Source: Hedera helix (lineage: Eukaryota; Streptophyta; Magnoliopsida; Apiales; Araliaceae). From it: a stretch of 64,000 nucleotides of DNA. The position numbers and the translations under genes are program-made. Shown here one piece after another: positions 49,640 to 60,201 of this stretch (its first letter is position 1; the number at the start of each line of letters is the position of its first letter). The notes below the pieces were generated by a model that had not been told where the DNA came from, searched no databases, and worked only from the letters and a program-made list of their open reading frames with translations. Where the stretch lies: contig OX359282.1 of the NCBI GenBank assembly GCA_947179155.2, forward strand, positions 31,166,221-31,230,220, given 5' to 3'.

Positions 49640-50567
49640 CAACTAAATTAAAGGGATCATGGTCACATCATCACTCCAATTAATTTAAACTAAAACTAAT
49701 TATATTTATTATGTAAATCTATTATATATACTAAAATGCAGTACATAACACCGTTGCTTGACAAGTGGCTTTCTCACAATGAAACACATGTCTTACGTAT
49801 TTAATACCCTCAATCCTTACTACGATTTTGGGAATTTACTCCACTTTTTGTAATTTTCTAATATTATACATTTTATATAATTATACCATACATATAACTT
49901 ACTTCCCAAATTACTAACCATAATTACCCATTAAATCCGGCTTTTGGAATTTTAAAATATTATATACCATTTATAATATTATATTTTACATTATATCATA
50001 CATATTATTATTAAATAAATAATAACAAAATTGAGCTGAACCATTACTCCTACTTTTCGTATTTTATAATATTATACTACACATTATACCTTAAACAAGT
50101 AAAAAAAATACAATTTACTAACCATTAGATACCATTTACAGTATTATACCACACACAAATAATAACAAAATTATTTTTATAATGTATGGTATAATCTACA
50201 CGATCACTACAAATTTAAATTTAATTATGTTCAAACATAATTATTATGTCCTAAAAACAAAATCAGTACATATCTAAACTGTTTTGATAATCTCAAGGGC
50301 TCTGTTAATCTCAATTGCAAAAATGTTATCATTACTAATTTAATTATATTATAGCATAATATTATACTATTTATTTACACTTATATAACAACATTAATTA
50401 TATTACAGCGTAATATTATACCATTTATCTCAATTCCACGTTAAATCTAAACTTATGCCACGTGTCGCTCTATGATGAAACATTACTGGAAATGTCATTG
50501 GGCCACGTAATATAGTATTTAGAATTGATTTAGGTGGGCCAAATCCAATGCTTACAGTAATTTCTCG
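49640..50567. other. AT-rich noncoding stretch
   Basis: No gene seen. A ~28-bp phrase containing GGCCACGTAATATAGTATT (about 50502) also occurs near 48549 in nearly the same form, so the stretch may be part of a larger duplicated or transposed unit. Confidence 0.45.
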
Positions 50568-50575
50568 GTCCAACG

Positions 50576-51130
50576 TAGGGGTGTGCAAAATTTTCGGTTT
50601 TTTCGGTTTTCTAAACCGGTCCGAACCGGTCAGTTCGGTATAAAAAAACCCGGTTCGGTACCGGTACAAAAAAATCGGTATATACCAGTTTTTCGGTACC
50701 GCCTTTTTGTGGTTCGGTAAATACCGAACCGAACCGGTATACCGGTTTTTTTATTTTTTATTTTTTATTTATATTATCATTAATAAATAATTAATAATAA
50801 TTCTAAAAATAATACTAAAAATAATAAAAAAAATAATAAAAATAATAATTATAATTAAAATAATAATAATAATAATAATAATAATATTAACAAAAATAAT
50901 AATTATAATAAAAATAATACTAATATTAATAATAAAAATAATAATAATACTAATAAAAATAATAAAATAATAATTATATTAAGTTTCGGTTTTTTTCGGT
51001 TTTTACCGGTACCGAACCGGTAAAACCGGTTCGGTATACCGGTTCAATCGGTACCGATTTCGGTATCCAAAATTTCTATCTTTCGATTTCGGTTCGGTAC
51101 GGACCGATAATTACCGGTTGAACACCCCTA
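50576..51130. mobile_element. hAT-type MITE
   Basis: The termini are TAGGGGTGTGC and GAACACCCCTA. A perfect 8-bp target duplication GTCCAACG lies at 50568-50575 and 51131-51138. The subterminal regions are dense in CGGTTTTTTCGGTTTT / ACCGAACCGG motifs in opposite orientation, and the core is an AAT/ATA-rich run. 555 bp, noncoding. Same general class as the element at 23201-23606. Confidence 0.92.
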
Positions 51131-51138
51131 GTCCAACG

Positions 51139-53960
51139 TACATTGCCTTACGTAGTTTACAAATTCCACCTATTTTTTAATTTCATAACCCGATCTAGCC
51201 CAATGGCACCAGCCAGCAAACTGTATTTAAAAAGAATTTTCCTCGTCTTCTCCACCCATAAATGCCATTAAGCTCTATGACTCTCTCCAAGGTTCGTTCC
51301 GTTAATAATTTAGAAAAGTTGAGCAGTAAGCAATCAAAATGAAAAGAAATGAAAAAAAAAAAGAAATATAAAACTTTATTTGAACATTTTATTTTGTTAT
51401 TTACATTATATTTAACATTGTTGCTAATATTAAAATTTTTAAATGTATAACTGGTTAAATTTATCTTCATTGAAATTCAAAAAAATAATATTTTTTTTGA
51501 CTAATATGAATAGCTCATAATTCCATGTTGACATTTATTTTTTCTTTTAAAACCATGTCATTATCGCGCACACCTACCACAATACTGTTTATATATAAAA
51601 TCGTACAGAGACAATTATAAAAAAAAAATGACACATTTAGCAACAACAAAAAATTACATAAGTATTAAAATGAAACTAAAAGAATAGTACGATGGCTAAA
51701 CTGGTTGTCACGTCCAATTTAGCAACAAAAAACTAGTAAATCATAAATGTAATTTATAGAATAGTTCACCAAATAATAATACTCCGTACGTCTCCTTTTA
51801 TATCACAAAAGTTTGAGTAACAAAAAGTTTAATAAAATGATATTTTAAGTATTAAAAGAATATTTCATCAATTTTAATGCTATATGGGATTCATTATATT
51901 TTTGGCGATTTTTCAAAATTTCTAGGTTGCTCTAAATTGGGTTTCAAAAGGAGATCCGCGTCAAGCCTCGGCGTTGTCAATGCGGTAAGTTTGCCAAGTG
52001 TGAACGCACCTTTAATGGGACTTCCAAACCTTGTGAGCTCATATAAAAAAAAAAGGCTCGTCAACCCCGTAAGAAACATCGGTGGCATTTATAATGATTT
52101 ATGATATTATTAAGTAAATAAATATTTAATTAGAATTTTGAGAAAATAATTATAGCGATTAAATTATTAAATATTTATTTAAATAATAATTAATTAATTA
52201 TGTATTTTAGATTTTTTCGATTTATTAAGCTAAATAGTTAAATAGAATGCATATTTATTTAGTTATGATTATGAGAAAATAAATATTATAATTTTATTTA
52301 AGTTCGTATGAAATTCTATATTAGTACTTATATGGACAAAATTTACTTGAAATTTTAATCCAAATAAAAGTATAAAACTCAAGTTTTAATTTAGTTATGA
52401 CAATTACTTAGTAATACATTCATTATATATTTTCAACTAATTTTGTAGTTATTATATTTTTAAAAAAAATCACATATATTATTAATACAATTAAACACAT
52501 GATGTAGTAAAATTTTAAGTTTTAATGAATATAATTTAATTAGAACATTAATTTAGTATTGAAATTCAAGACTGATATTAACATAATAGATCGCATGATA
52601 TGTTAAGAGATTTTTTTGATATCTTAATAAAATTGTAATACTCGAATTATCCTACATAATTTTTTTTTAAGATATATATTATCTTACAAAAAATTATGCT
52701 AAAAAAAGCTTGTAATAAAATTGGTAGAATCAAAAATAAAATTCCTCTAAAAATTCATTTTTTGTTAAAGATATAAAAATAAAAATATATTCCTTTTTCC
52801 TAATAGGCAAGGGTTCCTTTTGATTACTTTACAAATTTGGATTGTATTTAATTGTTACACATTTTAACATTTAGATAGTAATTATACTAATTTGGAAAGG
52901 GAAGCAAAATGTTGAACTAAATAAAATTAAAAATTGATGAAATCAAGTTTTTGCTTTAAATTATACAAGATATAGGTGTCTCGTGCCAAGTACTAAATTT
53001 ATAATTGTATTTTTTATATTAATTATAATTTATATTATTAAATGTAATCTTAATATTAGTTAAGTAATGATAGTGTGAAGTTATAAATGATAGTAAAACA
53101 AAAATAATGACAAATTAAGACTATCATGTCACTTTATTGTTCTAAAATAAAAAAATATATTTAATTTTAAACTGAACTAAAAAGAAAATGGTATTCTTCA
53201 TTTTAAAACTGGGTGAGTAAAAATCTTATATAAAGTGATTTTAAAATATTATTTTTATAATTATTTATTAAAATAGTTAGACATATAATCTCACCCAACA
53301 ATGGTATTCATATTCATTTTTAGTGTTTAATAAAATACCTTAACTCATCAAGCCTAAAAATAAAAATTAAAAATTAAAAAGAAAGAAGAATAATTAAAAG
53401 AGGATTCTAAATGAATGTATAATATATTTTAAGTTTCTTACAAAGAGAGAATCAAATATATACAGTTAAATGTCTAAAAAAAAAAAACTATCAATTTACA
53501 TATATATTAAATTTCTTACAAATTCTATTATACTTTATGAATGAGATGCTTACGAAGAGAGAGAACCTACCAATTATCATATATATCTTATGAGATAATA
53601 TAAATATAATAAAAAAAATATCAACCAATTAAATCCAAAATTCTTGGACCTATCAAGGAGTTATTATTTGACGAAACCCGCCAAAATATAGGGACATTAC
53701 AGTTGACGATGACATAGCTGAGTTTTGTGCAAGAAGGTTTGATGGCACTCCTCCATTGTTACATTTCAAGCTTTAATTAAAACACAAGTCTGTCTGTATC
53801 TTGATATTGTACTTAATGTGGTCCATGATTCTTTACTAGCAAGAATTATATGTATGTTTTTTCTACTTATTTTTAATAAAACTTGTAGTTGGACAAGTGT
53901 GATTTATGGTTTACTAATAGAAAATCCAATAATTATTCAAAAATGAGATTGTGTTGATTT
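51139..53960. other. AT-rich noncoding stretch, no convincing gene
   Basis: An overlapping pair of ORFs (51877-52104 plus, 51894-52088 minus) lies in a short patch less AT-rich than its surroundings. The plus reading contains RRSASSLGVVNAVSLPSVNAP, which I cannot assign; it may be a fragment of a gene or transposon. The rest holds no domain. Confidence 0.45.
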
Positions 53961-53965
53961 ACTGT

Positions 53966-54150
53966 TCAGGAAATCCAACAATGTCAAATGCCTTATTTTA
54001 AATGCCAATCCGAATCCAATACATTAATTATTTTTGTTACCGATTAAATGAAAGTCAGATCGATTAGAAATAATTAAGTATTTTCATGACCTTTCTAGGT
54101 GCCAGGCCTATTGGCTTGCATCCCCAAATTTATAATATATTGCCACCAGT
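53966..54150 (+). repeat. Dispersed repeat, copy 1 of 3
   Basis: Shares an ordered set of motifs with 57785-58035 and 62695-62955: TCAAATGCC..TTATTTTAA.TGCCA, ATCCAAT, AATAATTAAGTATTTTC, and a phrase ending CC(A/G)G..TGCA..CCCAAAT. It lies just downstream (genomic plus direction) of no gene and 470 bp from the dioxygenase stop. Confidence 0.55.
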
Positions 54151-54299
54151 AGCAAAATTTGATTTTTTTTTTGTACTAAAAAAAAAACTTTTAGATATTT
54201 ACTATATTTATTTTATATATTTAATTATTTATTTACATAAGTTAATACATATAAATAATATATATAACATAAAACAAATATAAATATAACTAAATTAAT

Positions 54300-54490
54300 T
54301 AAATGTACTAAATTTAGTCGAATATCAGTCGGTTCGAATTGAGTCGATACTCAACTCGATAACTTGAAAAACAATAAAAGATGATTGAACCTAACTCGAT
54401 TAGCTGATAGAATCGAGTATTATCAAGTCGAGTGAGTCGGGTGGAGTACGTATCATGGAGTGGCTCAATTTGTCTAACGTACAGCCCTAG
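54300..54490. repeat. Remnant of a hAT-like repeat
   Basis: Phrases such as AACTCGATTAGCTGATAGAA and GAGTCGGGTGGAGTACG, ending GTACAGCCCTAG, resemble the GAGTCGAGC-rich hAT MITEs common in plants. Only a right-hand terminus is plausible; no left terminus or target duplication was found. Confidence 0.3.
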
Positions 54491-54623
54491 TCATAGATGT
54501 GCTGACGTTAAATGGAAGTACTTGAGAAGTAAGATTATGCAAAGTAAGGTTTGAATATTATTCTATAAGAGAAATATATTTTGACTCACAATAAGAACAC
54601 ATGACAGAATTTCCACAACTAAG

Positions 54624-57065
54624 TTAGAGCTTGAAGTGCGACAAAGCAGCTGTTCCATAAATATTATTATCCAGGCAGCACCGCAAAAAATCTTTCACAG
54701 TGGTTGCCATATACTTGGGAGGATCATCCTTAGATAACAACTCGTCGATGGGTCGATATTTCTTTAGGGTTGGTCTGAGACCTGTGTAAAATATGCATGC
54801 CACCGATATCCTTGGACCACCGTGGTTTGCCAGTACTCTATGCTCAGCGCTAATGAACTTGTCGTTTGTTATAAGCTGAAAATTCCAATAATAAAAAGTT
54901 AAACTTGGATGATATCAAGATGTTTACTGCATATGGATATTGGAATTCTTAAACACCAATGAGGTTATGTGCATCAAAAATGTTTTAGTATACATAATAA
55001 ATCAAAGGAAAGGTTTGATTAATTAATAATACCTTTGTTCCACAAAAAAAATTATATTTTTATACAAAATTTACAAAAGTAAGGATATATTTTTGTTCTT
55101 TATTTACCCATCAATTTAATGAGTATTTAGTTTAATAGTAATGACATAATAACTAAATTGTAATGATCAACTTGAGAACATTATGCCATATAATTTATAA
55201 TAGGGTCAAAAAAAGCGGAACACCTTTTTTATTTCACCTTTTTTAAAATAAAAATATTGTCAAATAAGACTATTTTTATAGAATGGTGATGATAAAGTTT
55301 AAGTTACTTCATGAATGGAAAAAGCATTTAGAAATTGTTCTGCAGTCTATGTCAACTCTAGTAGATAAAATACATCCACTTTAGAAGACAAATCTCTTAA
55401 TCTGATTTTATATGAGAAATTATTAACCTAAAAAAATGGTGAAAGAATACTTGCCTGTAAAAGATCTCCAATATTCACCACCAAAGCCCCAGGATAAGGT
55501 GAAACATCAACCCACTGACCCTGATGAACAACTTGGAGGCCTCCAATAAGGTCTTGCAGAAGCACTGTTATGAAATCAGGGTCAGAATGCCTGGAAGTTC
55601 CGTGGGTTAGTTCCGGCTGAGGACACGGCGGATAATAATGGCCGACGAGGCCAAGACCCTCACAACAACCGAGGTTATTGAGGTGGTCTTTATTTAGCCC
55701 AAGCGCCTCCGATAACAATTCAAATAAGTAACATCCCAAGTTTTTCATTTGTTCCGAAAATTCCATTAAAATATCTCTGCAGAAAATTTGAAAAATAATG
55801 AAAAAACGTTTACAAACATCAATTCCCTTGTTCCACAAAAGTATAAAATAATCTATTACACATTTCACTCAATTTCTCTCAATACATATTTAGCAATAAA
55901 AATATTACATTTAACAACACTAATAATTATCGCTCAAAAAATTGTGTACGTGGATGATTACTAAACACAATATTTGTACGTTAAATGTGTATTATGAAAA
56001 ATTAGGTTAAAGATGCAATAGAAGGGATTCTAATCCCACAAAGCAAATCTCATTTGATTTAATAAGAGTATACACTGACACAATATTCTCAAATCTACCG
56101 TCATATTTTTTTCCTCAAGTCTACCATTATATATATTTTTTATCATACTTTTATTCTTAAACTAAATACTCAATAATTTTAAGAGAAGACGGAGAATATA
56201 AATTTATCTTTAAAGTTTGTAAATTCTGCAAACAAAACTCTTTTTGTATCTATATATATGGGCAGAACTAGAGTATATATTATGCTTAAATGTGCCTTAA
56301 ACAAACATTAATTACTATGCAAAAATGAGGCAATTGATATTTTTAGTTAAAAAATTATGCAACTATGTCAATAAATGTTGCTTGAAGTATTAAGTGTTAT
56401 TAAGATAATTATAAAAATATCGTTATATATGTTTATTAATTTACGCTACATGTCATTTTTTCTTCGATATCAAAAGCTAAAAGTAGTAGGACCAGACATG
56501 GGTATGCTAGACATGGAAAATAAATATACCTGCAAATTTCGGGCAATTCCTCCGGATTGGGAGGAATAGGAGCCATAGGGCAAATAAATGTATCCCTCCA
56601 GTTTGTTGTTTCTGATCTATAGAGATTAAAGTTGCTGTTATAGATAAGCCTTTTCCATGCAGTGGGCTTACGTGTATACCACTCTTTCTTTACCTCAATA
56701 TCTTGCTCATGAAAACTACGTACACCTTTCAGCATCTCCTCCAAAACTCTAAGCGGGATACCATGATTCACCACTTGGAAGAAACCCCAATTCTCTGATG
56801 CATCTCGGACGTTTTCAACCGTTTCTTTGTGTCGGGTCGGATCTCCATTGACACCATTAAGGTCAATAACTGGAAGACTGAATTTGGGTGTGTCATTATC
56901 TAAATTATGCGCTGGTGGATTAATGAATAAACGAGGGATCTTTTTTATTCCAGCGTCGACGAGTCCTTTGACTCCGGCTTTGGTTTCATCGAAGGCCTTT
57001 AATTCATTGTCTCGGTCATAATTTGCAGCATGAACATCAACTGTGTTTGTGTTGCTGGATTCCAT
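54624..57065 (-). CDS. 2-oxoglutarate/Fe(II)-dependent dioxygenase, three exons (DOXC class)
   Basis: Exon 1 is 57065-56530, exon 2 is 55776-55455 and exon 3 is 54875-54624; the CDS is 1110 nt, 369 aa, usual for the family. The N-terminal DIOX_N domain shows LPVIDLNG and GFFQVVNHGIP. The catalytic core has YYPPCPQPE (226-234), the iron ligands H242-x-D244 (RHSDPDF) and H298 (SAEHRVLAN), and the 2-oxoglutarate-binding R308-x-S310 (PRIS). All catalytic residues are kept, so it is probably active. The sequence is closest to the plant '1-aminocyclopropane-1-carboxylate oxidase homolog' / deacetoxyvindoline 4-hydroxylase-like group, cytosolic enzymes that hydroxylate, demethylate or desaturate specialised metabolites. 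The group name does not mean ethylene synthesis. Intron 1 (753 bp) is GT-AG; intron 2 (579 bp) begins GC. The start is the first ATG after a pyrimidine-rich leader. Substrate unknown. It faces the P450 gene head to head. Confidence 0.93.
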
Positions 57066-57300
57066 TTTCTTTTCTTTCTTTTTGGGTGAGCTAGGAGAAG
57101 TGTTTGGAATTTTGAAATTGGGGGAGAATAAAAACCGAGGAAGACAAAAGAGGGAAGTATAATTAGGTAAATTGGGGAAAATTTTAGAGAAGCCAAATCA
57201 AGAGAAACCGTATGATACTTGTTTTGTTGTGTCAAGTACTTATTGTAATTAAAGTTGTATTTTGTAAGGACTACTAATATTGATTATGTTAAGTTTTTAA
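57066..57300 (-). promoter_or_regulatory. Leader and proximal promoter of the dioxygenase gene
   Basis: On the minus strand the 100 bases before the ATG are rich in C and T (CCCTCTTTTGTCTTCCTCGG), as in many plant 5' leaders. A TATACTT motif lies at about 57157-57163, ~95 bp from the ATG. The transcription start is not determined. Confidence 0.35.
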
Positions 57301-57451
57301 TATAAGTTGTATGGGTGAATTAGATAATAAAATATTATCTAAATGATTATCATGTAAGATAGATAATTGTGAGTTGTGAAATCAACTAATTTGACAATAC
57401 ATATATCTATCTCTATATACATCTATCTATATATATGTATATATGCATATA

Positions 57452-57457
<6 letters not shown>

Positions 57458-57497
<40 letters not shown>
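57458..57497. repeat. (TA)n microsatellite
   Basis: About 20 TA units, directly left of the foldback element. TA/GTA-type repeats begin already near 57400. Confidence 0.85.
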
Positions 57498-57502
<5 letters not shown>

Positions 57503-57700
57503 TTCATCCGTGACAAGTGGTTATTGGGATACTATTACAGCAACTAATGTAAAGGGTAATTTTTATGTAAAATTTACCTGCCGCAACAGTTTGTTGTGAC
57601 AAGGCCTTTGTTAAAAAAATTGGCTCTGTCACAACAAGCTGTTACAACAAAAGCCAAAAATAGGTTTCCGACTATCAATCAATTGCTATGAATTAGCCTC
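57498..57700. mobile_element. Foldback MITE between microsatellites
   Basis: The left end contains TTCATCCGTGACAAGTGGTTA; the right end read backwards gives AATTCATAGCAATTGATTGA. The arms also share TGTTGTGAC/GTCACAACA. The left arm matches the right arm (read backwards) of the element at 1607-1890 (ATCCGTGACAACCAGTTG...GCAACCAATG). It is bordered by (TA)n on the left and (CT)n(TA)n at 57705-57750 on the right. Noncoding; it lies in the shared upstream region of the dioxygenase and P450 genes. Confidence 0.55.
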
Positions 57701-57713
57701 CCCCCCTCCTCTC

Positions 57714-57750
<37 letters not shown>

Positions 57751-57784
57751 GATGTGCTATACAAGTTCCATAAATATTTTAATG

Positions 57785-58035
57785 ATTTTAAATACTGTTA
57801 AATGCTGTTCATTAATTTAAGTGCCAATCGATCTTCATCCAATGGACTATTAATTAATTTTAATTACCAATCTAAAGTGATAATCAAAGCTATTGCAAAT
57901 AATTAAGTATTTTCCAGCACCTTGCTTGCCGGCTGCACACCCAAATATAATTTTCTTTCCATCAGCTCCGCAACTTGTGTTTTATCATATCAACGATAAT
58001 GTCATGTGGATCCACAATTGATATAAAAAGTCGTC
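57785..58035 (+). repeat. Dispersed repeat, copy 2 of 3
   Basis: Contains GTTAAATGCT, TTTAAGTGCCAATCGATC, ATCCAAT, AATAATTAAGTATTTTCC, CCTTGCTTGCCGGCTGCA and ATGTCATGTGGATCCACAAT, in the same order as copies 1 and 3. It lies 2.2 kb upstream of the P450. Confidence 0.6.
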
Positions 58036-59150
58036 CCTGAATATGTCAGGGTTTCAGTTTTTTTTATCTTATGTAGTACCAAATTAAAAGAAAAACAACA
58101 CTTTCACAACACACATGGTTTGGTATCAAAAGGTCTTTCTCCTCCTCGTTAAGATATCGTAAATGCATTAATAATTTTTTTATTACAAAAGAGTCGTATA
58201 TTGTAAATCTTTAAAAAAAATAAAAATTTGTGTATATCCTTAGTAAAAATAATAAATTATTAGTTTAATAATAATAATAAAGATATGAAAATAAATTTAA
58301 AGATACTATATTATTTAATACTACCATCACCAAAAAAGAAGAGAACATAACAAAAAATATTTTTTAAAAATAAAAAATTGAAAAATTAATCTAACTTGAT
58401 ACTACCTTTTGACATTTTGTATTTTTGCAAGAAATTATGAATGAGTTAGCGAGAGATCAACATTTTTTTACCACAAAAAAATATTAATTCCTCTAGCACA
58501 CGCATGCTCGGGCTTATACACACGCCAACACACATAAATATATACACACGCGCTTGAGTGTGTAGCCCAATCCAAAGTAAATAGTGATCGTGGGATCTTA
58601 TATAATCACACGATATCTTACTCCGTCCAATCCAAGATCTGATGATAATGACTTAAAAATATACAGAGTTCTCCACAACACTGTGTTGTGGTAGATATAA
58701 GTCTCCCTGCACAATATTATGTTGCAATAGAGAAATTATTATATACTTTTAGAGTAATGTTATAATATGTTTTATATTTTTATATGAGAGTGAGGTCTAC
58801 ACGAGTTCTATTATGTGTGAACTCTATCCTCATGTGAGATGGTAAAACATACTATAACATTGCCCCAAGCGCATATAATAATTTCTCGTTGCAATAATAG
58901 AGTTTGGTTTTTAAATTGTGTTCTGATTTTTAAATTGTGTTCGTTAGATAAAATGCATAATGCAAAATGACCATATATATATGTATAATAGTATCTGTCG
59001 TTAGATCTTGTAGCGATATGGTCAAATGTGTTTGTGTCAATTTTTTATTTAGGAATTGCTAAACTCACAAGATCCGAAAATATAGTGACCAGTAGTGCTC
59101 TCCACATTTCTTCCGGATTGTTTTTTAATTCTTGTTTTATCTCAAAATAA
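58036..59150. other. Intergenic DNA, no gene seen
   Basis: AT-rich sequence between the two genes, with short repeats such as ACACACGC phrases near 58530. No ORF with domain content. Confidence 0.5.
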
Positions 59151-59155
59151 TTGTT

Positions 59156-60085
59156 ACTTCTTAAAACTTAAAGAACAAATTATAAAATTGTCCTCTTATA
59201 TTTACATTCAAATTTAATATAGACACTAATATTTTACTTTTTGTAATCTCATTAGCTAGTAACGTTTCAATTTTTTTACAAAACCGTCCCCACTAACTAA
59301 TTTTGGTCAAAATAAATGAATCATGTACACAACATATGAGTTTTTAAAGGGTAAAATAGTCAGTTTACGCACTAAAAAATGTTCTTTCCAATTAGAGAGG
59401 TAAAATAAAAAACACGATAAAAAAATATTATTTTCTCTTATAGTAACTCACGTCTATCTCTCTCACACAACAAAAGTGTCTCTCTCTATCCATTATCTAT
59501 TAAAATATTCTCTCTTTATTCCTTATCTATTTATTGAGAAGTAATTGGACTGTAATTAAATGAATATACAACTCATGTTTTATTTGATCCATGTCAAAAT
59601 TCACTTATAGTTTTTTTTTTTTTTTTTGCACTAAAATTCACTTATATTGTATTTCAAGTATACATTCATTTATAATAAATCAGTCACAAACATCCAAAAT
59701 ACAAGCTGTTCAAACTAAACTCCTTCCCAAAATAAAACCCTAATCGAAGTTTATAAACATTTGTATAGACAAAGTTATTAATATTAGTTTCATATTTTAC
59801 TCCTTAAATGTACTTAAAATAAATACTTAAACTAAGATAATAAATATTTTATCATTTAAAAGCTCACATTTTTAGTGCATAAATAGGCTATTTTACCCTT
59901 TAAAAACTTATATGTCATTGTGCACATGATTTATTTATTTTTACCAAAATTAGACAAAGGGGTCGGTTTTGCAAAAAATTGAAACGTTAGCTATGAGATT
60001 GCAAATATTAAAATATTAGAGTATATATTGCATTTGAGTATAAACATGAGAGAATAGTTTTACAATTTGCTCAAACTTAAAAGTG
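59156..60085. mobile_element. Foldback element upstream of the P450 gene
   Basis: The left arm (about 59156-59395) and the reverse complement of the right arm (about 59865-60085) match over ~220 bases. Both contain, in order, CAAATT(A/G)TAAAA, TACTCAAAT or CATTCAAAT, AACGTTTCAATTTTTT, TAATTTTGGT, AAATAAAT, AATCATGT and AAGTTTTTAAAGGGTAAAATAG-like sequence. The middle ~470 bp is noncoding. The right arm ends ~115 bp before the P450 start codon, so the element supplies most of the proximal upstream DNA. Target duplication not resolved. Confidence 0.7.
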
Positions 60086-60098
60086 GACTTAAGAGATC

Positions 60099-60201
60099 TG
60101 AGTATTTATTTATCAGAACTAAGTATTTAAACACCAACTTACATATAGGAACTCCAGTAGAAAAACCTAATCAGTAATTCGGTATTACAAATACTTCCCC
60201 A
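60099..60201 (+). promoter_or_regulatory. Proximal promoter and leader of the P450 gene
   Basis: Two TATA-like motifs, TATTTATTTA (about 60103) and TATTTAAA (60124-60131), lie about 99 and 78 bp before the ATG. The leader contains no earlier ATG in the last 50 bp. Which motif is used cannot be told from sequence. Confidence 0.35.

Noticed and set aside
55428..55868. Treating the 146-codon minus ORF as a separate short gene
   Set aside because: It is exon 2 of the dioxygenase with intron sequence read through at both ends; splice sites and family alignment place the exon at 55455-55776.
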